A stretch of DNA of 64,000 bases from Pseudomonas sp. R76 (GTDB lineage Bacteria > Pseudomonadota > Gammaproteobacteria > Pseudomonadales > Pseudomonadaceae): the NCBI RefSeq assembly GCF_009834565.1, contig NZ_CP019428.1:6510001-6574000 (forward strand), written 5' to 3'. Numbering within the stretch: position 1 is the first letter of the stretch; every line of letters starts with the position of its first letter. The notes below the pieces were generated by a model, which was not told the origin of the DNA, searched no databases, and worked only from the letters and a program-made list of their open reading frames with translations. A program made the translations under genes and the position numbers. This document shows, piece by piece, positions 37,324-47,236 of this stretch.

Positions 37324-38589
37324 GTGGCCTTTCTAGAGACATTGATGTACACGCCAGCACGATTGGAAAAAGCCGATACTGCGGTGTGGGTCCGATCTGA
37401 ATACGGCATGATCGCTCAACTTCCACAAATATTCTGGAGTGACGGAAACTCGTGGCGCGAAGCGAATGCGTGGCTTGGTGAACTAGCGGCTAACAAAGCA
37501 ACTGATATAAAAACAGTACATTCGAAGGCTGCAGCATTACTCCACTATGCCAAATGGCTCGAAGCGTCTAAAGTTTCATGGATGCAAGTCCATGGACGAA
37601 AAGATGAGCGTTGCATTAACAAATTTAGAGGTGCGTTGATTCTTGCTCGGCAGGAGGGCTCCTATTCCGCCTCGACAGTCTCATCTCGGATCAGAGTTAT
37701 TAGACAATTCTACTCCTGGATCGTCCAAAACAACCTCGTAACATTAAGAACTCCTCTATGGCGAGAGCGCCGGATCAGTATTCAATTCACTGACCGCTAT
37801 GGTTTCGCTAAGTCTAAAGATGTAATGACTACAGATTTAGCAATACCCCTAAGAAGCAGCAAAAATATTGATCTTGAGGATGGACTGTGGCCTGTTTCGA
37901 CAGAAGACAGAGAAAAGATTCTTAACTGCGCCCGAGATAACGCTCCATTAGAAATCTACTACATGCTGCTTCTGGGCTTTCACACTGGTATGCGTATACA
38001 AAGTATTGGTGATATTAAAACTCAGACAATAGCACGAGCTATTGATCACCCGCTGCAAGACGGAATTAGCACTATCGCCATCGGCCCAGCTGCCGACCCT
38101 TCTGTCGCTACCAAGTATGGGAAGACTGGGCGAATTGAAATACCAAAATCACTGGTCCAGCAGCTAAGGACATACTCTTTGAGCGAAGAACGGCTATTGC
38201 GATCTGCTCGCGCGCAACATCAAGACCAAGATGTTCTTTTCCTAACTAAAGCGGGGAACAGGTACACAAGGGCGGATAGAAATACATCCGGCGCAATAAA
38301 CACGGCGATGTGCGAGTTAAGAAAGATTGGCAAACGACTAGGGTTAAACGCACTCATCGATTTTAAGTTCCATCAATCTCGTGCGACCTACGCCACCGAA
38401 TATGCAACGTTTGCTCTCTCGATCGATCCAGCTGGTGCGATAGAAATGGTTAGACGAAACCTTCTACACAAAGACGAAGCAACGACGATGAAATATATAA
38501 AATTCATCAAGCAACACCCCTTAATCTCCGATATTAACAACAAGTTCACCAAACGCTTCCTAGGACGCTATTATGCCGACCCAGCATGA
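37324..38589 (+). CDS. ginA: GinA-like tyrosine recombinase
   Basis: 421 residues from GTG 37324 with AGGG ten bases upstream; an in-frame TTG 36 bases earlier is possible. N-terminal SAM-like DNA-binding part (VHSKAAALLHYAKWLE; SSRIRVIRQFYSWIV) and a C-terminal catalytic domain with FHTGMRIQSIGDI (Arg I), FHQSRATYA (HxxR) and LHKDEATTMKYIKF (nucleophile Tyr). All key residues are present, so it is probably active. First of four overlapping genes. Confidence 0.85.
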   Translation: MAFLETLMYTPARLEKADTAVWVRSEYGMIAQLPQIFWSDGNSWREANAWLGELAANKATDIKTVHSKAAALLHYAKWLEASKVSWMQVHGRKDERCINKFRGALILARQEGSYSASTVSSRIRVIRQFYSWIVQNNLVTLRTPLWRERRISIQFTDRYGFAKSKDVMTTDLAIPLRSSKNIDLEDGLWPVSTEDREKILNCARDNAPLEIYYMLLLGFHTGMRIQSIGDIKTQTIARAIDHPLQDGISTIAIGPAADPSVATKYGKTGRIEIPKSLVQQLRTYSLSEERLLRSARAQHQDQDVLFLTKAGNRYTRADRNTSGAINTAMCELRKIGKRLGLNALIDFKFHQSRATYATEYATFALSIDPAGAIEMVRRNLLHKDEATTMKYIKFIKQHPLISDINNKFTKRFLGRYYADPA

Positions 38590-40297
38590 GGCGCTAACAA
38601 ATACTTTTACCTTCCCGTCGATAAAGTATGGGCACAGAGAAACACCGTTGAACCTCTTGCCTATACTTTATAAAGGTGCCGCAAAGCACAATGTCCGTGA
38701 GGTGCTCGAAGAGATCCGAAAAGGAACCTTCGGTGAAATTCGCGCTGAGCGTTTAAGTCTAGTGGAACTTATCCACGAGACACTCAATACCAATGTGATA
38801 TCAGGAAGGAGCCTAATCTCAGCCAAGCGAACAATACTTCAAATCAGAAACTTCGTGTCATGGTGTGATAGCTTAAACATGATACTCAGCCTGGAATCGC
38901 TGGAGCATTGTTTTCTTAAATGGGCCGCATTGCAGCGAAATATAATTTTATCCTCTCCTCATAGAAAGTCTAATATACGAGGCATTGCATCGGCACTATG
39001 TTCAATATTCGACTCAGTATTGGGTTTAAACTCAGGCCTAAGTTACAAAATAGGCATTCAGCGGCCTCGACGTGAGCGAAAACCTTCCGGATCAAAAAAT
39101 GGCGACAAGCAGAATCTTGAGGAGACTTACAGATTTGGAGCATTTTTATGCCACATAACTGAAGGACTTTCCGAACAAGCCATATGGGGTAATCTACCGG
39201 TTATCATACAATTAGCTGATGGAAAAAAACTTATCGAATGGTCCAGATTAAGACCTGCAGAAAACGTCAAAAGACTTAATGATCCGACGCAGCCATCTCA
39301 TCGTAAACGCGCGACCGAGGCCACGAGAGCATCGTATGTAGCAGATAAATCATTCCGCACCAGACATGCACTGATCAACCTGAGAATAGAAGCAGAGCTA
39401 TTTATTTTCTCAGCCCAAACAGGCATGAACGTCGCGCAGATGTATAATCTCGAACGCACAAAATATAAATTCATTAGTTTAATTGATGGCTATGAATTTC
39501 AGGGCTACAAAGAACGTTCACAATCTCTGTTTACAGCAACGGTATACAGTGAATATAAAACTCATTTCTCGAACTATTTAACATGGCGTGACGCGATCTT
39601 TTCGGATCGGCCATCCCGCTTTTTATTCCCATTCCTTAACGTACGCGGAAGAGCGGACCACATGGTTCCGTCCTTCGCCGCCCTACGCAAACGTTGTAAT
39701 CAGCTAGACCTAAAATTTATTCCTCCAAGGGAGCTACGCAATGCAAGAAGCAACTTTCTGTTACGCGAGACACAAAATCCAGACCTCACGGCTAAGCTAT
39801 CACAGCATTCCGTTGCTACCTTTTACAAAAACTACCACCGTCCTAATCATCAGGTCGCCCAAATTGAGATAAGTCGATTTCACGCGGCACATGATCACAT
39901 CTTGGCTGCAACGGGTCCTGGCGGTTGCGTATCCGCTCGCCCAGTGCCTGAAGATATCGGCGCGCCTCATATCCCTGAAGCGGACTGCCTCACCCCAAGT
40001 GGGTGTCTTTTTTGTGAACAGCACCGCGACCTTGACACTGAGGACCACATCTGGTCACTGGTCACTTTTAAATATCTAAAATCCATTGAGCTAAGTAAGG
40101 CAAGCATTCAAAAAGATGCTATTCCTAATCCAGCATTGCTCACGATAAAACGCATTAATCAAAAGCTTGAGTATATCCAAAGCCTTTCTACCAAAGCACA
40201 AGTATGGAACGAAACAGCCCTCCGCAAAATATCTGACGGAGACTACCATCCGAAATGGAGTGGCTTTATAAGATTGCAGGAAATGACCGCAGAATGA
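38573..40297 (+). CDS. ginB: GinB-like tyrosine-recombinase-related protein
   Basis: 574 residues; its start overlaps ginA by 17 bp. The fold is recognisable, but the first catalytic Arg is replaced (QTGMNVAQMYNLE, Asn for Arg) and the HxxR site reads RNAR; HSVATFYKNYHR still offers His and Tyr. The C-terminus has a Cys/His cluster (CLTPSGCLFCEQHRDLDTEDH) that could bind zinc. Likely an assembly or structural partner of GinA/GinC rather than an independent recombinase. Confidence 0.8.
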   Translation: MPTQHEALTNTFTFPSIKYGHRETPLNLLPILYKGAAKHNVREVLEEIRKGTFGEIRAERLSLVELIHETLNTNVISGRSLISAKRTILQIRNFVSWCDSLNMILSLESLEHCFLKWAALQRNIILSSPHRKSNIRGIASALCSIFDSVLGLNSGLSYKIGIQRPRRERKPSGSKNGDKQNLEETYRFGAFLCHITEGLSEQAIWGNLPVIIQLADGKKLIEWSRLRPAENVKRLNDPTQPSHRKRATEATRASYVADKSFRTRHALINLRIEAELFIFSAQTGMNVAQMYNLERTKYKFISLIDGYEFQGYKERSQSLFTATVYSEYKTHFSNYLTWRDAIFSDRPSRFLFPFLNVRGRADHMVPSFAALRKRCNQLDLKFIPPRELRNARSNFLLRETQNPDLTAKLSQHSVATFYKNYHRPNHQVAQIEISRFHAAHDHILAATGPGGCVSARPVPEDIGAPHIPEADCLTPSGCLFCEQHRDLDTEDHIWSLVTFKYLKSIELSKASIQKDAIPNPALLTIKRINQKLEYIQSLSTKAQVWNETALRKISDGDYHPKWSGFIRLQEMTAE

Positions 40298-42300
40298 ATA
40301 TATCATTGAAATTTAATTTAATATTGGGCAGCGTTCAGTTACCGGTAGAAGAAAACATAAACCAATGGCCACCGCTGGATAATTTCCCGATAACTATAGA
40401 TCAAACGGGAAAGGCCGTTTCCTATTTCGGTGATAGCAAATGGAAATTCACCAGCGTCCGCGGCAGGGATGTCAATATATACTTCCGAAATAATGATACA
40501 CATCCTGCGTTCATTGATGAAGTCAATACTATGAACCTAAAAACAATTCTTGCCTGGTGGTTATGGCGATCAATCACACCCATATCGGTCGATAGCATCA
40601 AGGCGAACGCCAGTTTTTTATTTCAGGTGTTCAAAGACTGTAGTCGTGCCAAGATTGACGCGAAGGAGCTTTATAAATATCCTCATATGATTGAAAAGCT
40701 ACAATTCAAACCAGGATCATACTTAAAAAAAGTACTGCCCCTCCTGCACATGATTTACGAGAACAGCGCAAGTATCGGTTTTTATATATTAAACCCGATG
40801 AGCATCCAAAAACTTTATGCATCCATAGTGATACCAGATACGAAACAGACACCTTATATTCCGCCCCGCATATGGAAATATCAAGTAACAAGGCTGAATG
40901 AGTTCGTAATGGACTATCATGAGGTCAAGACAGGAATAAAAGACCTTTATCTAGAGTGTCTTAATCTTTACCTCAATTATTTTGGTAGTTGGGAGCGTGC
41001 ATATGCTCCAATAAGTGAGCGTGGACGACGCTCCACCCCTTTCGATTACAATCGGGACGGAGTTAGATTTGAAGACTTAGCGCGTAAGCACGGAGTTGAG
41101 AAAACATTACAAAAATGGCTGTATGGGCCTGGCCTCAGCCTCATGGGGCCTGGCAAAGGCCTAAACTCGCTAAACCGGTATCTCGGGATGGCAAGCCGCG
41201 TTGGCATTGCTTACATATTAAATTTTACAGCAATGAGAATTGATGAGGCTTGGAATCTGCGTAGCGACTGCTTGACCAAAGAGAACGATCCAGACTTCGG
41301 GGACTTTTGGACGATTACAGGAGAAACCACAAAGCTTTACCTCGATTCTGATTCGAGGTGGATCACTTCTCCCTCGGTAGAGCCATCGGTCCGGATGATG
41401 GTTCATGTCGCCGAGCTTCGCGAAAACGCTGCCAAGGTTTGCCCGTATTTAGATGTGAAACATGATGCTGCGGATACTCTATATTTGATCTCGCGACCAT
41501 ATGAACCATGGGGCATCAGTCTAGGTAAAGGTCTTCCGAGTATATCTCATTATACTAGCTATGCATCTGTCATAGACCTCAACGATCGACTCTTCGATAG
41601 CAATCAAGTCTCGATCTCGGTTGAGGATATCTCGATCGCGAGATTGATCACTCCTTCATTAGACGGCACAAAATATCAAGTTGGAAAGCGCTGGCCGTTT
41701 GCTTGGCATCAACTCAGAAGAACCGGCGCAGTGAATATGCAGGCGTCCGGGCTGGTTTCAGATTCATCTCTACAATATGCATTAAAACATCAATCCAGGA
41801 TCCAATCTCTGTATTACGCACAAGGCTGCTCAAAACTTATTTTCAACGAAGACGGAAGAACTGAGTATATCAAAGCTGCGTATGAAACTCGGGCAGTTAA
41901 ATTAGCACAGTTGGTTGGCAATAGGTTCGCATCCCCATACGGACAGAAGCGACAAGACATGCTGCTAGCACCAATCAATCAGGGCAATTTCAAAAAGCTG
42001 TTAGAGGCAGCGAAAACCGGGAAGGTTGGATTTAGGGAAGTGCTGTTAGGGGTCTGCCTGAATAAAGAACACTGCACCAAAGGCGGAATTGATAACATTG
42101 TATATTGCGTCGGTGGGCATGGAAAAGGAGCCTGCACCGATCTGCTTATAGACAAAACCAAGCTGATCCAAGTCAAACAATTAAAGGCAGAGACAGAACT
42201 TCTGCTCGAAACTACCCCGAGTGGCAGCCCTTATTACACCGCACTCAGCGCACAGATAAAAGCTGCACAGAATGCAATTTCTATCATTGAGGCAAATTGA
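40294..42300 (+). CDS. ginC: GinC-like tyrosine recombinase
   Basis: 668 residues from ATG 40294, overlapping the ginB stop (ATGA); a start at 40255 would overlap more. Catalytic domain with TAMRIDEAWNLR (Arg), WHQLRRTG (HxxR) and LKHQSRIQSLYYAQG (His, Tyr). A Cys/His-rich C-terminal segment (CLNKEHC ... YCVGGHGKGAC) resembles a zinc finger. Large size is typical of the third gene in GInts. Confidence 0.85.
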   Translation: MNISLKFNLILGSVQLPVEENINQWPPLDNFPITIDQTGKAVSYFGDSKWKFTSVRGRDVNIYFRNNDTHPAFIDEVNTMNLKTILAWWLWRSITPISVDSIKANASFLFQVFKDCSRAKIDAKELYKYPHMIEKLQFKPGSYLKKVLPLLHMIYENSASIGFYILNPMSIQKLYASIVIPDTKQTPYIPPRIWKYQVTRLNEFVMDYHEVKTGIKDLYLECLNLYLNYFGSWERAYAPISERGRRSTPFDYNRDGVRFEDLARKHGVEKTLQKWLYGPGLSLMGPGKGLNSLNRYLGMASRVGIAYILNFTAMRIDEAWNLRSDCLTKENDPDFGDFWTITGETTKLYLDSDSRWITSPSVEPSVRMMVHVAELRENAAKVCPYLDVKHDAADTLYLISRPYEPWGISLGKGLPSISHYTSYASVIDLNDRLFDSNQVSISVEDISIARLITPSLDGTKYQVGKRWPFAWHQLRRTGAVNMQASGLVSDSSLQYALKHQSRIQSLYYAQGCSKLIFNEDGRTEYIKAAYETRAVKLAQLVGNRFASPYGQKRQDMLLAPINQGNFKKLLEAAKTGKVGFREVLLGVCLNKEHCTKGGIDNIVYCVGGHGKGACTDLLIDKTKLIQVKQLKAETELLLETTPSGSPYYTALSAQIKAAQNAISIIEAN

Positions 42301-42301
42301 T

Positions 42302-42724
42302 ATGTCTACTGAACAGCGATTTCGTGAAGCCTTTCAGCGACTTAAAGAACTAAAGCCAATTATAATATCACGGGATAGTCTAGTATCCCAAAATAATATT
42401 GCAAGAGAAGCAGGGCTTGACCCTAGCGCCCTAAAAAAGAGTAGATTTCCACTGTTGGTCGCCGAGATAAAAGAATGGATTAGGGAGAACTCAAAACCCA
42501 GAACACCTAGCAGACAAAATCTGTCGCAATCCAAGGCCAAGCGCCGCACTAATAAACAGATTATCAGCGCGCTTAAACTTCAGCGCGACATCGCTGCCAG
42601 TGCTCTTTTAAGTGCAGACTTGCTAATACTCGAACTCTACAGGGAGATCACTGAGCTTAAATCCCAACTGCCCAAAACTACGGTCATATCGATTTCCGGC
42701 GGCATATCCTCAATCCGTTCTTAG
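42302..42724 (+). CDS. ginD: GinD-like small accessory protein
   Basis: 140 residues from ATG 42302, one base after the ginC stop. Helix-turn-helix-like region (ISRDSLVSQNNIAREAGLDPSALKKSRFP), a basic linker, then a coiled-coil (about 85-125). Equivalent in position and size to ginD, required for GInt recombination, and to tnpC of Tn554. Confidence 0.8.
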   Translation: MSTEQRFREAFQRLKELKPIIISRDSLVSQNNIAREAGLDPSALKKSRFPLLVAEIKEWIRENSKPRTPSRQNLSQSKAKRRTNKQIISALKLQRDIAASALLSADLLILELYREITELKSQLPKTTVISISGGISSIRS

Positions 42725-42810
42725 ACCGAATTGATCTATAAAGTAATGTGACCAATTCAGTTATTACTGATCCATATCTCCGGAAAAAGGCTGGCAAGCA
42801 TCCAAAACAC

Positions 42811-43098
42811 CTAGAGGACTTGACGAGTTATTGCTTTCGCAGCACGAGAACCTAGCCACGGAAAATACTCATTAAAAAATTGAGCAGTCTCGTGCAGACG
42901 AACTGGAATCAGCTTAGGAGGCGATTTGCGTAATGAGTAGAGCGCCAGATCTAGATCCGCAGCGGGAGCAATAGCACGCAACTCGTGACAACCTAAAGAA
43001 AGACTGGTCGGCGCTGATAGGTGATGAAGAGCACCGCGACTGGCTTGATAAGCCGACATTCGCCACACGAACGCGAACTGTGAAGAGTAAGTTTGCAT
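42811..43098 (-). CDS. hypothetical protein
   Basis: 95 residues from ATG 43098 (a second ATG at 43059 is also possible). Contains LSAPTSLSLGCHELRAIAPAADLDLALYSLRKSPPKLIPVRLHETAQFF, ending FPWLGSRAAKAITRQVL. No family recognised. Composition is protein-like and different from shadow frames. It lies directly after the gin operon on the other strand, in a decayed zone. Confidence 0.4.
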   Translation of the reverse strand: MQTYSSQFAFVWRMSAYQASRGALHHLSAPTSLSLGCHELRAIAPAADLDLALYSLRKSPPKLIPVRLHETAQFFNEYFPWLGSRAAKAITRQVL

Positions 43099-43194
43099 AG
43101 ATGCACACCAAGTCTCGGTCTAAAATACTAGGGCAAGTTAAGTGTAAAAATAGGCGCAATTGCTTATTATTGATTTAGCGAGGGAGGCGTAGAC

Positions 43195-43383
43195 AACCGT
43201 GCACGTTATCTTCAACTCCTAGATACCTACGATATCAGTCAGGCCAAAAGTGCTGAATTTATCGCAGCTGTTACAGGTGGCCCTTGTGCAGTACTTGCAT
43301 TACGCTCATGGGCTAAAAATCTAGAAAAACCTAGTTCAGCCGGTTGCCGAATTGGGCCGTTTCTAAGCTTGAGCAGCAATTGA
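43195..43383 (+). pseudogene. remnant of a small HTH-like protein
   Basis: An open frame without a start codon gives YLQLLDTYDISQAKSAEFIA then TGGPCAVLALRSWAKN, resembling the helix-turn-helix opening of small regulator proteins on mobile elements. The upstream frame closes at a stop near 43171 with no ATG, GTG or TTG. Probably an inactive leftover. Confidence 0.45.
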
Positions 43384-43434
43384 ATACATGCATCGCGCCC
43401 TAGCGCGACGTGCCGAACGTAGAAGGAAAGGGCC

Positions 43435-43713
43435 ATTAGCAGTGACAAGTACGAGAACAAAGTCACCTTACCTCCTTGTTCTAGGTTTCGCCAACAGGCC
43501 GGCCCGGATGACCTGGATACTGGCCGGCCGCGGTACGCCGTCAAGGTATGCGCGCCGGACGAGCAGGCGCGACATCAGGTCGAGGATAACTCGCAGATCA
43601 TGGGCGCCACTGGCAGGCAATTCTATGTATGGGATATCAAGAACCGTTCCAGCTGGCCTGTATTTCTGACACTGACTATAGATGGAGTGCCGGTAGACCA
43701 GGACTACAACTGA
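43435..43713 (+). CDS. small hypothetical protein with apparent ATT start
   Basis: 92 residues: a well-formed frame (SDKYENKVTLPPCSRF ... GATGRQFYVWDIKNRSSWPVF) that begins at ATT six bases after AAGGAAAGG. ATT is a rare start, so this may be a gene that lost ATG by mutation. Ends 24 bp before the GNAT gene. Unknown function. Confidence 0.45.
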   Translation: MSSDKYENKVTLPPCSRFRQQAGPDDLDTGRPRYAVKVCAPDEQARHQVEDNSQIMGATGRQFYVWDIKNRSSWPVFLTLTIDGVPVDQDYN

Positions 43714-43737
43714 CGAACTGTTCGAGGAAAAGTCGAC

Positions 43738-44499
43738 GTGAAACGGAAAAGTATTCGTACCGCTTTACCATCAGATCTGCCTTACATCCAAAAATGGCTC
43801 AAGTATGAGGTGCGTAATGGATATGGCTTCATCAAAAACTGGGGCATGATCCAGGATGCTTGCGCCCAAAAGCTGATGACAGTCTTTGTTGACTCTGAAG
43901 GACCAGTTGGTTTTCTCACGCGCGGCATTTCTCTCGACACTATCTTGCAGACGAAGAGCGATTGTCAGCGGTGCGGAATCGGACGGGCTCTGGTGGAGCA
44001 CGCCATTCGTCAGGAAGATGCCAAAAACAACGCAGTGCTCATTGTCCAGTGTGAGCCGCGAAGCTCAGTGGAGTTCTGGTCAAAGATGGGTTTTGAAGCT
44101 CACAGGGATGCTGAAGATTTCAAGCACCTTAAGGCCATCTACATGCAGCGCCTCTCGAAGATGGCGTACAAGCAAGTTCGGGGTGAGGAACTGGAGATGG
44201 TCATTGTTCGCGTGTACCCCGAAAAGGCCCTTTACTCGAAAGAGCCGGTAAAGCCTGATCGCGTGCATTATGTGTTGGCAAAATTCGACGAAAAAAAACG
44301 CACGCTTGAATTGGCTCACCGCATTTCGATTGCTCATGAGCCCATGCTGAAAGATCCGGTGGTTGAAGTCAGTTGGAGCGGTATTGAAATCGTCATGGGT
44401 AAGGCCAAACACGAAGAAGCGATAGCTATAGGCTTTAAGCGAACGCCGAACTACTGTGGTTTTTATCTCGATGTCATCACACTCCCAGATAAATTTTAG
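43738..44499 (+). CDS. GNAT-family N-acetyltransferase
   Basis: 253 residues from GTG 43738 with AGGAAAAG upstream. GNAT acetyl-CoA motif A near residues 80-90 (CQRCGIGRALVEHA) and FWSKMGFEAHRD further on. The C-terminal 110 residues are unassigned beta-rich sequence (LAHRISIAHEP; YCGFYLDVITLPDKF). It could modify a cargo protein or be a toxin-type GNAT; no antitoxin is visible beside it. Confidence 0.75.
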   Translation: MKRKSIRTALPSDLPYIQKWLKYEVRNGYGFIKNWGMIQDACAQKLMTVFVDSEGPVGFLTRGISLDTILQTKSDCQRCGIGRALVEHAIRQEDAKNNAVLIVQCEPRSSVEFWSKMGFEAHRDAEDFKHLKAIYMQRLSKMAYKQVRGEELEMVIVRVYPEKALYSKEPVKPDRVHYVLAKFDEKKRTLELAHRISIAHEPMLKDPVVEVSWSGIEIVMGKAKHEEAIAIGFKRTPNYCGFYLDVITLPDKF

Positions 44500-44727
44500 A
44501 GATTGAACCATTTGGCCCACGCTCTATGGCTGAGTGGAATTGGGGAGTTGTTGCCGCATCGGTAGCAACCCGCTTAGTTGCGCAAGAAGGGATGCCCGGA
44601 CGCTTATTCGAATTCGAGAGGTACGATCACTGCACAAGTGATGGCCTTTGGCTAGAATGCCCCCACCGAGAACGGAGCTGGCGACTTCGTGACATACGTT
44701 GCGCCTCCCGAATACAAGGAAGACTCT

Positions 44728-46489
44728 ATGCCCATGATCGCCAATGATCCCACTACCCAGCTTGCATTCTCTGTATATGAGAACAAAGGAGTCTACGCGT
44801 TACTCCTAGGCTCAGGAGTATCCCGCGCCGCCGGTATTCCGACCGGCTGGGAGATCACCATGGAGCTAGTCAAACGTGCCGGTATTGCCTCAGGTGTCGG
44901 CGAGCAAGAGGATTGGTATGCTTGGTATCTAGGTCAGACTGGAGAGCAGCCTAACTATTCCACGCTGCTGGAGACCTTAGCGGGCACGCAGAGCCATTGT
45001 GCAGAGCTTCCTGGAGCCTACAGCCCAAGAGCTGGAGGACGGTTTAAAAGTACCCACCAGGGCTCATCGAGCTATCGCAGAAATGGTGCGTGCTGGACAC
45101 GTGCGGGTCATCGTGACCACCAACTTCGACAGGCTGATGGAAAACGCACTGCGTGATGCCGGCATCGAGCCCACTATCGTGAGTTCGGTCGACACCCTGG
45201 CTGGAGCAGAACCGCTCACCCATTCCCAGTGCTTCATCCTCAAAATCCATGGCGATTACAAGGACGCCCGGATTCTAAATACGGATGTTGAACTGGGCGA
45301 CTACCCCACTGAATTCAATACTCTGCTCGACCGCATAATCGATGAGTTCGGGTTGATCGTCGCCGGCTGGTCAGGAGAATGGGACCACGCCCTGAGGGCG
45401 GCGTTTCTACGCGCCCCTTCCCGACGCTACCCAACCTACTGGCTCGCCCGAGGAGGTGTGTCTGAGCGCGCCCAAGAGTTGGTCGCACGACGCCGCGCTT
45501 CGGTGGTTAGTGGGACTGATGCGGATACGTTCTTCGATGCCCTTAACCTGAAGCTTGAGACCATTCAAAAATCCCGCCAGCCCAATCCGGCGAGCGTCGA
45601 GCTGATGATCGCCATGGCAAAACGCTTCATGGACCGACCTGAACACAGGATCCAGCTCGACGACCTGGTCACGGCTCAAACTCGACAGAGTATTGCTGAT
45701 TTTGCACCTCTATTTGCAGGACAGGGTGACGTGAGAACCCAGGCGTTCAGTGATTGGGTTCCTGAGTACGAGGCTATCGTAGAACCAATCGCACGCCTTG
45801 CTTCAGTGCTAGGTCGATGGGGCACAGGTGATGAGCTGAGTCTTGTACTGGATGCCGTTAAAGGGCTATATGCCGAAGCTCATAGGGAGCAGGCTGGCTA
45901 TACCCACTGGCTCGCCCTGAAGAACTACCCAGCTGCGTTGGTCGTTCTTGGCTATTCACTGGGTCTGATCCGTGCAAATCGCCTTGACGTTCTATATAGC
46001 CTGCTCAGTTCAACCGTCATTAACCGCCGTGAGCAACCAGGATTGATTGGTTATGAGTTGTCACCGTTCTATTTAGAGGCCGGCAACGGACTGCTGGCGC
46101 ACTGGAAAACCTTAGAGGATCAGAGCAACGCCCGTACACCGCTATCCAATCGCCTGGCCAGCCTCATTACCTGTAAATGGGCACCCTCGTTCGCCGGAGT
46201 GCAGGATCCCGAGCTGCTGTACGAGCGTTTCGAATTTCTGAACCTGTTGTTCTTCGCTCAAGCGAACGGCGTCAATGAAGAAGAGCTCAATAATCGAATC
46301 CAGCAGAGTCAATTTCGAAACATCGCGATGGGCCGTCTGTCGTGGCACTCGGAGACAATCTCGCGCTTTGTTCAGGAATACTCTACGCCAGAGTTCAACG
46401 CGCCCTTGCTTGCTGCCGGCTTCGCCTACGCCAGTGAGAGCTACCTTCAGCGATTCTTAGAAGGATTAGGCGGAATGAGCAGGTGGTAA
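44728..46489 (+). pseudogene. SIR2-family NAD-hydrolysing defence protein, frameshifted
   Basis: ATG 44728 after AAGGA opens a SIR2 fold (LLLGSGVSRAAGIPTGWEI, NAD loop). The frame shifts near 44990 and continues from about 44991 in the next frame through IVTTNFDRLMENAL (N and D of the site) and FILKIHGDYKD (catalytic His), with about 380 unassigned residues after it. Joined length near 585 residues matches stand-alone SIR2 anti-phage effectors that deplete NAD. The shift removes the NAD loop from the main reading frame, which begins at GTG 44999. Probably inactive unless the sequence has an error. Confidence 0.75.
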
Positions 46490-46786
46490 AGGCGCTCCAA
46501 GGCTCCCCTAAATCCAGATCATGGATCACTACTCATAGCGACCCGCAACCGTCAGGGTAAGCGTCCGCCGAACACATCTTGCGTGATTAAGCGGATGCCC
46601 ACCTAAGCGTGAGGTAGGCGTGTTCACCGTTCGCTTATCTCGGATGTGATTGGCGGTCGCGATCAAAAGTCAACGATCGCCCAGCCAAATAGCCTCCGTT
46701 CAAACCCGTCCTTCAGAAAACTGAACATATCCATATCTCATGAAAAAGGGCCCCGCAGGACCCTGATTGTTTGTACTCAAACGGTC
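46490..46786. other. intergenic region, no gene seen
   Basis: 297 bp between the SIR2 gene and mvaT; apart from the mvaT terminator nothing is recognisable. Confidence 0.5.
46742..46767 (-). terminator. intrinsic terminator of the mvaT-like gene
   Basis: AGGGTCC-TGCG-GGGCCCT stem on the minus strand followed by five T, 20 bp past the stop. Confidence 0.75.
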
Positions 46787-47152
46787 TTACTGAGTGCGCC
46801 AGGACTCAACAACGTCAGCGCCGAACTCGTTTTTCCATTCTTTCAGCTGGCGATGGTTACCGCCCTTGGTTTCGATCAGCTCACCGGAATTCGGATTTTT
46901 GTAGATCTTGACGTCACGTGCCTTGCGCACAGCCTTTGGAGCGGCTGCTGTAGGAGCGCGTGAGGATGCCTGAGGATCAAGGATAGCGATCACATTGCGC
47001 AGGCTGTAGCCGTACTCAGCGAGTAGTGCGCGGAGTTTGGTTTCGAACTCGACCTCTTTCTTCAGGCCTTCGTCGCTTTTCATAGCCTCAAGAGCTGCCA
47101 GTTGCTCAGACAAGTGTTTTTCAAGCTGACGGAATTCTGCGAGACGAGACAT
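46787..47152 (-). CDS. MvaT/MvaU-family H-NS-like silencer (island copy)
   Basis: 121 residues. N-terminal coiled-coil oligomerisation part (FRQLEKHLSEQLAALEAMKSDEGLKKE), a linker rich in Ala/Pro, and the C-terminal DNA-binding domain with YKNPNSGELIETKGGNHRQLKEWK, the MvaT signature that reads AT-rich minor grooves. Core MvaT/MvaU genes lie elsewhere in pseudomonads, so this is a mobile paralogue. It may silence AT-rich cargo or join host MvaT filaments. Confidence 0.9.
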   Translation of the reverse strand: MSRLAEFRQLEKHLSEQLAALEAMKSDEGLKKEVEFETKLRALLAEYGYSLRNVIAILDPQASSRAPTAAAPKAVRKARDVKIYKNPNSGELIETKGGNHRQLKEWKNEFGADVVESWRTQ

Positions 47153-47236
47153 TTTACGCTCCTGTATGTTGATAGGCCATTATCCGGTGATGGCTACGGC
47201 CAAGTCTAGCAATCGGAAAACTGAAAGGGGGCTTCA

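Noticed and set aside
44526..44747. 73-codon frame before the SIR2 gene
   Set aside because: No ribosome site, odd composition, and it overlaps the true SIR2 start at 44728.
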